Source of the DNA: Jackrogersella multiformis
Lineage: Eukaryota > Ascomycota > Sordariomycetes > Xylariales > Hypoxylaceae
DNA length: 64,000 bases
Assembly (NCBI GenBank): GCA_902806575.1
Contig: CADCXD010000010.1
Location: forward strand, 124,001-188,000
Reading direction: 5' to 3'
Part shown: positions 48,507 through 60,247 of the stretch, one piece after another
Numbering within the stretch: the stretch's first letter is position 1
Layout of the letters: each line of letters starts with the position of its first letter
Made by a program: the position numbers and the translations under genes
Notes under the pieces: generated by a model
What the model saw: only the letters and a program-made list of their open reading frames with translations
Database searches by the model: none
Told to the model about the DNA's origin: nothing

Positions 48507-48947
48507 TCTTGCAGTGGCTTGCCAGGATTCGATAAGATCCGGATGGGGAGAGCCAGGTGGCGATGATAATAGCTGTGCTTCATAACGGCCGTCGTCGCGA
48601 AGTACTGATGTTTCCAGGCAGAGTTGAATGTATAAATTGGTCAGAGCTGAACACTGCTGAGGATTGAGGCGACGAAAAAAGTCGAGCCCATAATGGGTTT
48701 TCCCTTTAACAACGACCAGGATATTTTGGGAGCAGATGAGGGTTATCACCTCAGCGTTGATGGCCTTACAAGTTTGTAGGATGTTGTAGGTAAAATTTGA
48801 AGAGCCCCGATGGCTCCTCTTCCTTGGGTACAACTTCAGGATTCTTCCATGCAAGAGACCTGCAGTCTTGTAGATACGCTTTCTGATCTTAGAAGGAAGA
48901 TCTAGGAAGTTTCGCCTATGCTGCTGTGTATTTTGAGATATGTTCAT
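48502..48947 (-). pseudogene. N-terminal part of the interrupted F-box-like gene
   Basis: Minus-strand ORF from the ATG at 48947. Residues 14-31 are an F-box-like helix set (FLDLPSKIRKRIYKTAGL), followed by FTYNILQTCKAINAEV, a pattern common in fungal F-box families. The frame reaches ESWQATARHI at the insertion point. It then runs about 30 codons into the right LTR (to 48405), which is not native sequence. Taken with 40961-42139, the coding sequence is intact on both sides of the insertion and shows no RIP damage. A truncated 180-residue protein could still be made. Confidence 0.85.
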
Positions 48948-49532
48948 GTTGGCAATGGTTTACGGGATCTAGAGAGCAGCTTGAGATCTAGAAATTAAAA
49001 GTCTAGAAATCAAAAGGTGAAATTAAAACATTGTACGGATGTATATAAGTACCTTAAGTATGTACTTACGTAATATAAAGTAATTAATTAAAATTAATGG
49101 AACTTTATTTCACACTTAAAAAAAGGGATTATTAAGCCTTAATTAACCGATATATACTTATAATGAAATTTAATAAAACGTATATAAATATCGTGAAAAT
49201 ATATTACGTAATATATTATTTAAATAAAATTTTATCGTATAATTAATCGTATTATATATAAATTTTTAATTATTATTATATTTATAAAATTTTATTATAA
49301 ATTATCGATATACACGATATATAAATGTATAAAGAGTGGGGCTTAACAGCCCTAATTATATATAATCATATAACAGATCTTATATTTTAAAAGTGTACCT
49401 AGGTACCTAGTAAAAACCTGAAGAAAACAACAACATTACAACCACTCTGCTCGAGAAACTCAAGTAAATCTTATCAGCCCGATCGAAAACTCATGCTTTC
49501 TTGTCCCGATCGTCCTCAAATTTATAATAATC
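48948..49532. repeat. intergenic region with a second RIP-like AT-rich patch
   Basis: From about 49075 to 49330 the sequence is again nearly pure A/T and poor in CpA and TpG, unlike its neighbours. It is probably a short remnant of another repeat, but I see no ends, coding motif or duplication. The rest is promoter DNA of the interrupted F-box gene. Confidence 0.5.
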
Positions 49533-50774
49533 CTAATTCTCATATACTTCGTCATCCTCGTCCACATCATCCAGATCCCCCTCGACCTCGAATTCCCCAT
49601 CCGGGTCGCTATATGGTCCGTTCGAGTTTGGGCTGTTGAGCATATTTGCGATCGTCATGTGGTATTTATCCTTATCGAGGTCATCCTCTCCGCCGTCGTT
49701 CACGTCCGAGTTATGGAAATCTAGCAGCAATTGCCTCACTACGGGCATGAAGTCCATGCTTTCCGTCCTCCAATAAGTCTTGCTGACTTGGTCATCGATA
49801 AAAATAGTTGATTCCAGTCGCCTATCCACCTTGTTTCTCTCTCTCCAAGCTCGTGTGGAAATTGCCACGTGGAAATAGAAATGCAGGCATTCCAAGGCCG
49901 GCCGAAAATCGTTTCGGAATTCTAGTCTCTTGTTATTTAGTGATGAGATGGGCACACCATTGATTAGTTGAGTGGTATAGTACGTCATTTTCGGCTCTGT
50001 GATGCGGAGTTTGTATTCTTTGGGAGTTTGCCTATTCCAAGCGGCCACATCTTCAGTGGTGCAGTTATCCGGCATATCCGGGATAATCACTACTGCTCCA
50101 GTGTCGAGTGCCATTTTTAACACAGGGTTAAGGGCCATACCATTATTTGGAGAATCAAGCCCATGTTCAAACCCGTGAAAAAATGTGTCGCTGAAGTCGC
50201 CCTCGAACTTCCTAGCTACAAGATGAGTCGCGCGGACTAGCTTGAGACTGACGTACTGCCCAATGCAAACATCCCAATAGATTCCTCGGTGCTTTTTATG
50301 CGGTAGGTCGTATGCTGTGATCAACTCCTTTTTGAACCGTTGCTGGTGAGACTGAGAATAGGGGTCAAGACCAGCGCGGTCTAAATGTCTGCGGGAGAAA
50401 ATGAAGAGATCGATGATCAACCGGTAGAGAGATCCTGAATTGTTCATACGTTCTAACTGCTCGCTCATATCTCATTCCTTAGCCTTTTCCCGTTCGATCG
50501 ACCCAGAAAGGCCCTTAGCTTGTAAGCTTGTGTGCCATGGAACGACTGTGTTCGAGCTTTTCCATTCAAGATAAGCGATCTTCTTCTCGTAACATAGGAT
50601 GTTGATTCTTGTCTGACAGACATCGATTCTGTCTTCCCAATATCTGGAAGCGGACAAGTCCGAGGAATTGAGCATTTGTTTCTTGACCGCGTAGTTACTC
50701 CTCAAATTTTCCAATTCCTCCTGAAGGGCTTGCTTGCGGTTCGATCCGCGAGAGGATATTTTACGAGAACCCAT
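49533..50774 (-). pseudogene. HNH-nuclease-like gene interrupted by one in-frame TGA
   Basis: Two minus-strand ORFs, 50472-50774 and 49533-50468, are in the same frame, separated by one TGA (50472-50474) and one Asp codon. Together they make 413 codons plus stop, a usual length for this fungal family. The first part is a coiled coil (KQALQEELENLRSNYAVKKQ). The second carries the HNH-like core: CIGQYVSLKLVRATHLVARK, then LDSPNNGMALNPVLKMALD and VVIIPD, in the order of the HNH_2-type fungal domain. The Cys/His set looks incomplete. The acidic C-terminus ends DDVDEDDEVYEN. One C-to-T change in CGA (Arg) would create this stop. Translation could restart at the ATG at 50468, giving 311 residues with the whole nuclease-like part. 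Confidence 0.7.
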
Positions 50775-51401
50775 GTTTGATTATCTGGTAAGTCGCGGAA
50801 GGATAGATCTACTTGACAGATGGTAGTTGATGGGGGTATTTAAGTTGAGAGGTGGGAGGTTTGCGAAATACAATAACCTAGCCTAGTACCTAGTTTCAAC
50901 ACCAATCTGAATCAATAAAACTATCATGTTCACGCCTGGCTACAACTAAGTTGATTAGCGCTCGTTTAATGTATGAATGGTGGCGATAACGTTGTTGGGG
51001 TTTAATATTAAGTTGAATAAGCTTTGTTGGTATGGTAGCTGGAAAGAATTTCGCACTCGTGGGATATATTATTGACCTAGGTGAAATTAATGGGCCATTA
51101 ATGTGACGACGTGTTCGTAAACTAGTAGGTTTCAGAGAAAAAATCATGAATATAGCTGGTATTATAGGGGTTAAATGTGAAAAGGTTTGGTGGCCATCTC
51201 TTATGCAAGGTGATGAATGATTTATCAAGAAGCAAACGGGACCCCAAGGTTTCCTGGTCTTACAATTCCATGTAGTATGTTTATTTTATTGCAATAATAT
51301 AAATATAAGATAAAGCCAGACTAATTCGACTTTTCATACGGCTTCTTGCCTTATACATAGTGTTTCTGTTTCACAGGATATAGGGGAAAGGGGAAACGCT
51401 C
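50775..51401. other. intergenic region with one unassigned 110-codon frame
   Basis: A minus-strand frame at 50896-51228 is open but has no recognisable domain. The rest looks non-coding. Confidence 0.45.
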
Positions 51402-53071
51402 TCACGAAGCCGTAGCCGTGGGAACAAAACCATCGACGCCGTACCAACCCCCATTATTCACACATGACGTGGAGCTTTTCTTGTTCGTCGAAGTTACGTA
51501 TTTGGTTTCCCTACATATCTAGTCAGCGATATTATATATAACTATACTTGTCATGTTTATCATGCGACGTGAAACAGGAAGGATGACTGGGTAGCGATTT
51601 ATAGGGGGACACGTACCCGACCCATATCGTGGCTTTTATGTGAGTGGTATCATAGCTAACATCCGTCTGGGTGACAACACCGATAGGAGCTGTGATAGTG
51701 GTGGTAGATGGCGGTCGCGCGTCATCACAAACCGTGGTTGGGGGAGGTGTTCTATAAAACGTATAGTTAGCAGCAATCCATAATCATATTCATCAAACTT
51801 ATATTTTTTAATGAAGCCCCAATCACATGTAGGAGTTGAGACTAGACCTACATAGTAGCTGTGATCGTTTGGTAAACTATAAAAATTGTCAGCTTCATAA
51901 GTCTTTTCCGAGCGAGCTCCTTCATTTAGGTACTTACCATCCTCTGTCGTTGTCTTGGCTGGAACAATAGTAGTGGTGGTGCTTGTGATGGTGATTGTAG
52001 TTTCCGTAACTGTAATAGTAGTTGCTGCTACAGACTCAACAGCAGCTGCATCTCTCTTGTTCGTCACTAAGGCCGTGTCGGGTATTGCTACTCCCGGGTT
52101 TCCAATGATACCAGGTGGGAGGAGGGGTGGGATGCAGGCAAGTCCAATACAGATTGTAGGTAAAGGATATGGTATGGTAATAGTTGGAGTCGGTGGTAGG
52201 TAGTGACAAGATCCCGTCTTCGTCACCGTGGTAGTCGAGTGCTTTGTAGTTTTCTCATCTGTGATCGTTCGGGTAATCGTATATATGGTAGTCACGGTTG
52301 GTGCTACTGGAGTGATCGTCACCGTTTGCGTAGTTCCATCACAAGGTGCCTTAACCGTTCCTGGTTTCAGAGTTGTAGTCTGGGTCTGGTTTATGGTCTT
52401 GTATACCGCTGTGACGAAGTTAGAAACACTGCTAGTTTATTATGTGTGGCTTATATACTTGTTGCGTTAGGGGTACTAGTAACACCGACTACCGCGGTGG
52501 GTGTAGCCTATAGTATAGTTAGCAAAAGCAATGAGTGTTTTATTTTTCTAGCTCATGGGGCAGACTGTATTCTTACTATGATGATAATCGTAGCAGTGCC
52601 GACTGTAAGAGAGATCGTCCGCTGAACACCAACTTTATCTCCTTGTATAATAATCTTGTATAAACCAGAAGTCATGGCCGAGTACGTAATTTCACTAGAA
52701 GAGAATCAGATACTCAATAACGCCAGATGAAACTAGTGGAGTCTCACCATGTAGAGGTAACCTGCTGTCCAGAAGGTGTTGTATTTACAGCAGAGCATCG
52801 ATACTGGCCGCCGCTAGGATCTACAATGATTGGTTTCACGGATTCCTGATCACATCCTAGCTATGGTCAGCCTACGGGGTATCATCGTTATGTATGGAGT
52901 GATTACGATACCTTGGAATATCGTCGTAAAGGTAAAGTTGTTACTTGAGGACGAGTCGATGTCGTATGAACCGCCATTCACGTAATCAACACCATAACTG
53001 CTGCATTGGGCAAGAGCTCTCAGGGAATAGATCCCTACAATAAACCACAAGCTTGTGATGCTGAAAGCCAT
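51402..53071 (-). CDS. secreted Thr-rich protein, eight exons
   Basis: Exons on the minus strand: 52912-53071, 52748-52856, 52577-52694, 52459-52507, 51938-52408, 51852-51876 (25 bp), 51617-51751, 51402-51510. All phases agree and give 391 residues. The N-terminus MAFSITSLWFIVGIYSLRAL is a signal peptide. The mature start has CSSYGVDYVNGGSYDID, and residues up to about 150 form a beta-rich-looking domain with four Cys. A long Thr/Ile/Val-rich stalk with TVTKTGSC and TTTIVP repeats follows, then TTVCDDARPPSTTT, and the C-terminus NNGGWYGVDGFVPTATAS. The stalk is typical of O-glycosylated fungal cell-surface proteins. I know similar proteins in other ascomycetes but no function. The ATG at 53089 would add six residues before the signal peptide. 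Confidence 0.8.
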
Positions 53072-55014
53072 TTTGGTGTCTATGGTCAAGCCCCGTGAGT
53101 TTGGAACTTCCCTGGACTACCAGAAAACCGTGCTAAATGAAATACTAGGTCCGGTCGTTTTGTAGATCTATCTGGTATGATAATTGTTCCTCTAAATAAG
53201 TTAGGGCATGAATACGAATCAATATCGAATGGTCTCGCGGTTTCTAATAATAGCGAGAAGCAAGTCTAGAAAGTTACAAGCTGTCCTGAAATGAACGTTG
53301 GCTGACCGGAGCGAGAACTAAATACCTAGCGTTAGTGTCCAGATTTTGTAAAGGTTCCTTTAAAAGTGCTGTGAAGGTATATAGGCTCAATTCAGCCGGT
53401 ACGATGGACGTTTCTAGACCGCAGAAACCCGGCTAGACCTGACGAGGCTTCCTGGAGACATAAGCTGGAGGATCAATTAGTAGACAAAATCACACAACAT
53501 CACCTGAAAATGGAATGGTGAAGTTTATATTTGTCTGGTCTGAATATAGGCTAGGTGCGTCCATTTTCTAGCTTGAACGACGATGATACCTGCGTTCTGG
53601 CTGACATCACAAACGTCCATTCCGATATGTGCCTGAATAGATTGATTCCTACACATCAGACCACCTGAGCGATTGACTGAACATTCGGACTGAGAATCTT
53701 TTTTGGATTGACAATTACCAAACTCAGTCCCGATTTAGTAGGACACTGACTGGTCAGCATGCGCTCTACGTATTTTGCCAGAACCCCTGACCGTGATTCG
53801 TTATGATGGGCTAGGGTTAATTTGAGATGCCATATCCGATATAGCTGGCATATGGACAAAGTAAATCTATTAATTGACTTAAACCCTAGCATCATGTCAC
53901 GTTGCATTCTGGATGGAAGCATGCCTAGCCTAGGTAGGTACACTATGTACGTCGTGAGGGAATCGTGACAACCCAGGTGTTTTGTTGGATGTATTGAATT
54001 TCACATTATATGATTACGCATTAGATGCACACTGTATTTCAAAGGGGGGGCTTTAGTAGACATGCCTTGAAATTCCTAGAGTCGAGCACTTGCAAAAAGC
54101 CCACAGAAAGCCCGCGACATTTCATTGTATATACTTGCATACCCCTGCGGCGCTAGTAGAGCGGATTTATATCTTGCTGAAATATTTCGTAGGAATGAAG
54201 GAGCTGATGGGGATTTGTATGTAGGGCGGGTTCAGTTCATATGTATTAATTAGGGGTTAAGCGATACGGTGCGGTTCCAATAACTCGAATGTTACCGCAC
54301 TGTACTTACCGATAACTTTTGCCGACACATCCTCTTTTACGATCTACATAATTACCTACATTCGTTTATATTTATAATACTATGAGAACTATGCGTGGGA
54401 TCTGGTCATCTGGAGATCTCGACAGGGACATGTTAACCACGAATCGCTTGGTAACGAGAAACCGATATAGTTACTGGTTTTTGCCTTTTGCCAGCTCTAC
54501 GGACGCATGGATGATACAACTTTCATATTCTCGGCAACGTTGCAAAGCACCCACGATAGTCGCCTCCACGCATCTTGTATAATCATTCGAAAATCTATAA
54601 TATATGACGAGTTTATCATTGTACTGCTTAGTTTACTCGTGTATAATCTTTTCGCAATAACGTATCGTAACTACCGTTATGTATCTCCTTCTTGAGTTCT
54701 CTCTTACCCCTTTCTCTTAGTCATAACCAAATTCACTCTAGCTTTTGGCCGTCCCACCCTGAGCGTCCCAGAAACAATCCACACCGGGTATTTGACGAGT
54801 GATAAGACTGTGACTACCCCCGAATATTCATGGACTTAAAGTCTTCTGCTCAGCGTCATTCACATTCATCCTACAATTGGCTGTCTGCCTTCAAATCGAT
54901 ATAATATAGTCCCCCCTTTGAGACAGATGAATAACCCGATACCCAAAAACGCCCAAATAATGCACCCCGTACCAATAGATCCCAATTCGTCACTCATATG
55001 CAAAATCCCCCCAG
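53072..55014. other. 1.9-kb intergenic region
   Basis: Promoter of the secreted Thr-rich gene, plus DNA with short unconvincing frames (53656-53943, 54382-54582) and an ACCTAGGT motif at about 53929-53942. No gene is supported. Confidence 0.55.
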
Positions 55015-56521
55015 TTACACATATTCCCGGACATTCTGTGGCGGTCCAAGGTCTGTCGTCCTCGTACCATGTGGCTGATACGGCATGTATGAGCTCATGC
55101 CTGGTATACTCGCATTCTGCCCCGGCGGCGCTGGTGCTTGCCTAGAGCTACTCTCATATCCTGCTGCTTGAGCATCCGGACGTCGCCATGGCTCCAAGTC
55201 GTAGCCACTAGGCTCGGCCTTGCTTTTAGCCATTCGCTTTCGGATGCACCCCTTCACAACGAGAATGAGGAACATGGTGGGGAGGATTACCAGTGTCAGA
55301 CCCGAGAGGATATATGTGTACTCCTCAGACTGAGCTAATTTGAAGCCGCTGAATCGCGATGTTAGCAAATTGTCAGAGTGGGGTAAAAAGGGGTAAACTG
55401 GATAAACGTACAGGAATCCGTTAATACCACCTACGGTGAGGAGTATACGACCCATCCACCTGTGAATAGGGGCCAGTTTAGTCGGCTCCTTCGTCTTCTT
55501 GAAGTTGCGGTGGTGCAAGAATCCTAGAGCGAACTGAACGAAGAGGAAAAGGAAGATGATAAGGCCGAGGATCTGGTGGGCAGTGTTGAACTTCTTGGAC
55601 TGCGAAAAAGTCAGTATGTTTTCTTCTTTCGTTATCGCACGATAGCTGACGTACCCTATTGTAAGTCTTGCTAATGACAAACCCAAGAATCGAACCAATA
55701 AAGGCGAGGACGAAAGCGAACGCCTGGTTGATGCCGTGCCACCGGACCCAGCCCCCAAGGCGCAGAACGAAGCTGCCGAAAGGGAACAACCCCACGAACA
55801 CAAGCACCATGATAATCGCATGTGCCATAGCCGCGCCGTCTTTCTTGCCCTCCTTGGATAAGCCCTGCACCGTGCCAACCAGAGCGCTATCTACCGACCT
55901 GTCGATCGTAGGAACACCTCCCAGACCCGTAGCGTGCACCATATCCAGCGTGAAAGTACCGTAGTTGTAGTGCATTTTGAGGGGGGCATCGAAGGAGTCA
56001 GTTTCGAGGTAGCTGCGGGCCTCGCCTGTAGCGTACAGCATGTTCTGCGACTTGCTCGCGATGTTGATGTTTCCAGATCCATCTGACCAAGAGCGGCAGT
56101 TGGTGCACCGTCCATTGAATATGAATGTGTTATTATCGAGACCGGTGCCAGCGAGTGCTACTATCTTAATATCGGGTGTGTAGACTGGCTCCGTGTGGCC
56201 AGTTGCGATTCGAGGCGACAAGGTCACGTTCTTTCCTGATGCCGACGGGTATACCACCATCATCAGCGAGCCAGCCATGTGATCGGAGCCGAAACCCACA
56301 GCTCCCCAGCTGACGCCCGACGGCATCATCAACGAGAAGTACAAGTCTGTAGTAGAATCACTAGGGACGTTGAGCGCGAACGCGAGGTCTCTCGTTGGTG
56401 TGATAAAGACCGAGCCTGCGGTCGTGTTCGATGACCTACTATCAGCATCCTGTGCTTGTGATGAGGCAATAAAGAATGATAGAGCTAGACCCAGCCGGCC
56501 GAGCATATTAGAAGGCCTCAT
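55015..56521 (-). CDS. DOMON (CDH-type cytochrome) plus cytochrome b561 membrane protein
   Basis: Three exons, 55655-56521, 55412-55599, 55015-55348, give 462 residues. The start is the ATG at 56521 (MRPSNMLGRLGLALSFFIAS), which begins a signal peptide. Residues 25-225 are a DOMON domain like the cytochrome domain of cellobiose dehydrogenase: SWGAVGFGSDHMAGSLMMVV supplies a likely Met haem ligand and DMVHATG a likely His ligand. Five membrane helices follow (about 238-410), with four His at AHAII, RWHGI, TAHQI and IHRWM in cytochrome b561 spacing. A Pro-rich cytoplasmic tail ends the chain. Such proteins are thought to move electrons across the plasma membrane to extracellular acceptors such as metals. 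An upstream ATG at 56578 is in frame but would bury the signal peptide. Confidence 0.9.
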
Positions 56522-57618
56522 GTTGGTGTACGTAGAAGATAGATAAGTAGGTATTATCAGGGTATCACTCAGCGTCAAGCTAAGAGTGTAAGTGATATTA
56601 AAAGGATATATATATTAAAACAAGGGAAATTGCAACCTTTCTTCGAAGTAGTATAAGAATATAATAGGAAAGGAACGAAACACGGGCGGTTGGCACTAGG
56701 TCAAAGAAGGGAGAAGGGAGAAGCACTCGATATTGTATGAATTCTTCTTCTTGAATTCTTTAGCGACGATGGTCTTTTTCAATAAATTCGTACCCATGCC
56801 ATACGCGCATCTGAGTTTGAAGGCGTTTGTGACGTGCCCAGCCATTGGATATTGACCCAGCATGCCGGCGCCAAACTAGGAGTCCTATTCTGTCCTATTC
56901 GGGAGACCTTCCTTGACGCTGATTGGTTACTCCTCGGACCTCCTTGTAGTGCAGAGACATTGATTGGATGTGGTGGCGACGTTGCAAAGCTTGTCAACCG
57001 CCGCGATCCCTGTAAGACCCACCCGATCTACCGAACTGCCGCCCGCGCCCGGGCATGTTGAAGAATAGATACCTAGGTACATAGCTAGGTATTTTTAGCT
57101 ACTATCCTAGGTAGGCTTTATAATACTTATTTAGATTTAAAAGAGGCAATTCTCTTTAATTGAGATATATCGCTTCTCATATGAAGAATTATTTTACCGG
57201 TGTAATTGTTGTATTTTTGCTTTAATATAATACCTGAAGTTATTTAGGTTGAAACAGAAACTACCTAGGTACTTACCTATGTAGATGTAAAGTAATAAAT
57301 ATATTTTAGCTTACTCCTAATAGCTACTTCGTCAAACAGGAATGCTCAAAAGATATTGTCATCAGTTTTTCCAAAATAGTAGTTGTTATAAAATATATAC
57401 ATAGAAATATAAGTAAATATGCTAGCCACGAGAAATACAGCCTTATTTCCTACACATCAAGGTATTACAGACCAAAATCTACCTAAGTACCTAGGATATC
57501 TCCAAGTTTAACCACGTACGAGACCTAAAAGAGTAGCGTGTAAGAAAGAGCAAGTCATATCATCATTATCATAAATGATATCTCATATCCCCATCAGCTT
57601 CCAAAGTTCGCAACAGAT
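56522..57618. other. intergenic region
   Basis: Promoter DNA of the DOMON/b561 gene and AT-rich sequence with ACCTAGGT motifs (57070-57115, 57262-57280, 57481-57495). The frame at 56834-57061 is not supported by any domain. Confidence 0.55.
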
Positions 57619-58620
57619 CTAAAATCCATTTAGCTGGTTCTGGACTGCTATCGTATCTCCTTTGCTCACGAAGTCAAGCTGCACCGAGTCATTAGTGATC
57701 CCCCCTCGAATATTTGTTAAGATGGCTAACTGCATCGGGATACGACTCACCAGTACTACATTCGGGTTACGACCGTAGTTTTTCACGCAGATATCCGTCT
57801 GCGAAGTGATAGAGTCTCTCGAGTTAGTTTGGGCCGCATTGAGTGGGTCCGGGATCAGAATATCTGGTAAAATCTCAACATTCAGGTTGTGGTTAGCCAG
57901 AAACATTCGGCCATCTGCCGAAGCTCCAGATGGCCTGTCGATATTGCACTGGATGAAGTTGTCTTCCGTCGGGGAGAACGGGGTCTCGAACCAATAGCCA
58001 AATTCGTCAAGAATGTAGGGCACTTTGGACGTATCCATATTGTAGTCTGCATTTTGTTAGTTTCCATGATCAAATGAGAATTTTCCATATAAGTAGTTCA
58101 TAATACCCATAAATACTACTACTCTCGTGCCGCTCGAAATCATCTCTCCCAGCGTAGGCCAATCCTCAAGCGCAAGCTGTCCATCAGGTGTGAAGACGTA
58201 CGCATCCAACCCAGTCGACTTGAATGCATCACCATACTTGGTGATGTCAATCGCATCAGGGTTTGTAATGAGCAGTGTAATAACCTCATTGGGGTTACCG
58301 TCGACCCATGTTTTTATCCCGCCCAGATAGTCTTGCAAAGAACCAGCATCCTCCAGTATGCAAGAAGTATGACACATCTCGGGTGAACCATTTTTCTCTT
58401 GGGTTTGCGCCTGGAGGAATCGCACGCCTTGATTCAGCTGGTCTGTCGGGGATGTGAACTGGTTATCTGCAGGACCGATTCCGACGAAGGGGGAATTGTG
58501 AGCTCCTGCGAAAGTAATGTTGCTATACCGTCGATCACAAAACTCAGCGTGGCCATTGCAGTCGGCTGCGAGAGACCCCGCTGCGAGAGCGAGGGTCGAA
58601 AAAGCGATGCTGCGGCGCAT
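57619..58620 (-). CDS. secreted PI-PLC X-domain protein
   Basis: Three exons, 58107-58620, 57751-58046, 57619-57678, give 289 residues. The signal peptide is MRRSIAFSTLALAAGSLAAD. The X-domain starts with FAGAHNSPFVG, which carries the first catalytic His (H41). LNQGVRFLQAQTQ and EVITLLITNPD follow, in the usual order of secreted PI-PLC-X proteins in fungi. GTRVVVFMD|YNMDT across intron 1 and NVVL|LDFVSKGD across intron 2 complete the barrel. Intron 2 is 72 bp, a multiple of three, with no stop, so the unspliced frame also stays open; I prefer splicing because GTGAGT and CAG match and the joined text fits the family. The protein probably cleaves phosphatidylinositol or GPI-like lipids outside the cell; activity is inferred. 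Confidence 0.87.
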
Positions 58621-60247
58621 TATGTGATAATCGCTACAGACGTGGAGTGGAGAGGAGATACGATTTGTAGATAGATAGTTTGTTTCCTTATGATAATAAA
58701 CAATGTAGGTACTGTATAGATATAGATATGAGATGGAATATTCTTAGAATATTCTTAGAATATTATGTGGTGGACCAGATTGCATCTAAATCCATCGCGA
58801 CACCATACCTTCGTAGCAGCAGATGATCAGAGCTTAATTAGTGAAGCGTTGAAAGGGGCACAAAAGCAGGCCTGTGAGATTTGTTGGAAGAATGCCAGGG
58901 TCCCGAGACCCTTTCGCTCAAAACAAAACATTATAGATATAGGTATTCCTTTCTTGCATGTGCTTGTAACATGTGGAATAGCATCCTGGATTGGACATTG
59001 TGACCTTCTTAATCTGTGCCGGGGGGAGATTGTAGGAAATCGGTCCCTGTGAGCTCAAATAGATGATCGGGTCGAATAGGACCTCGCGAATGCGCCACGA
59101 CGACAAGGGACGACAAGGGTCCCCCACCGCAAAACGCGACAGCTCTACCAGAGCCACACATCATCTCTTTAGCCTGCTTCATACCATGTAGAGAGAGACC
59201 TTTATTTCCAATCCGGGCAGGAGAATATTGCCTACGTAGTTAGGTACGTCATGCGTCGCGGCTCTGAATATTTTTGATATTTTAGGAGGTAAAAAGTCTA
59301 GAACTTCCATATTATCCTTGGGGATTAAAACTTATCTGTATCGATGCCTCATGTTACCTAAGTCTTATTCCACGGGCCACTCGTCATTATCATACAGCGC
59401 TTCGTAAGACCTGTGCCCACCATGAGTGACCATTCAACGACCACTGATGACTTGCATGCGACGGACGGCTAGCCATATGCATGCTCCCAATGGAGACTAG
59501 AGTCAGGGGGTAGAGCAAGGATACGCAGATCATCAACCAGTTAGATCTGGAGAACCGGAGATCTGGGCGCGTTCGACATTTTCATTAGTGGGGATATTAG
59601 TGGAGACACACGGGACATTTCCAAGCTTGGTCACTCCTCGATCTATCATTGGTCGGCAGTGCCGTGGTGTCTACACTAGTGTAATCTAAATGCTCATTCC
59701 AACGTTTAATCCTCCGGACGGCAGCTAATTCAAATACGGTAGTCACCTTGAATTACCTGAGAAGGTAATGTCATTGGGCCTTATTATCGCTATTTCCGAG
59801 CCTAGATTCAAGATTGAGATTGCAAGACGAAGGGGCTCAGATTTAAACCGACTAGGCACTCAAACCGAAAGGATTTCTCGAAGGGTATTGGTGTGTCATG
59901 AAGTTTAATGAGCTACATACCTAGTTACCTAATGTATCTAGTAATCAATTAGGTACAGTACCTAGGTACTTAAGAACCACCACTCAATAATTTTAGGGTG
60001 AATACGCGGGCTTACGAATAGAGGCATCTAATAGAGGATCTGACTTACGTAAACTCCGCAACCAATCAGAAAGTGGGATATTAATTTTAGAAGTAAGTTG
60101 TGGAACGGTTATGTAATCAAGAGGATAAAAGTGAAATCCTGCGTTTTGCACTGAATCTTAAAACCTTCATAATACAACAACCATTCAACCCATACATACT
60201 TCATACTGATCGAAATAGGTCGATAGCAAATATCCAAAAGCAAATAC
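58621..60247. other. 1.6-kb intergenic region
   Basis: Promoter of the PI-PLC gene with GAA/TTC repeats at 58735-58765, then about 1.3 kb without a supported gene. ACCTAGGT-type motifs occur near 59918-59970. Confidence 0.55.
58735..58765. promoter_or_regulatory. heat-shock-element-like GAA/TTC array
   Basis: GAATATTC, TTA, GAATATTC, TTA, GAATATT in a row, 115-145 bp upstream of the PI-PLC start at 58620. Alternating GAA and TTC is the heat-shock-factor pattern, but the spacer between units is three rather than two bases. Confidence 0.45.

Noticed and set aside
50896..51228. 110-codon minus-strand ORF as a gene
   Set aside because: It has no recognisable motif or splice context, and its composition is close to that of the surrounding non-coding DNA.
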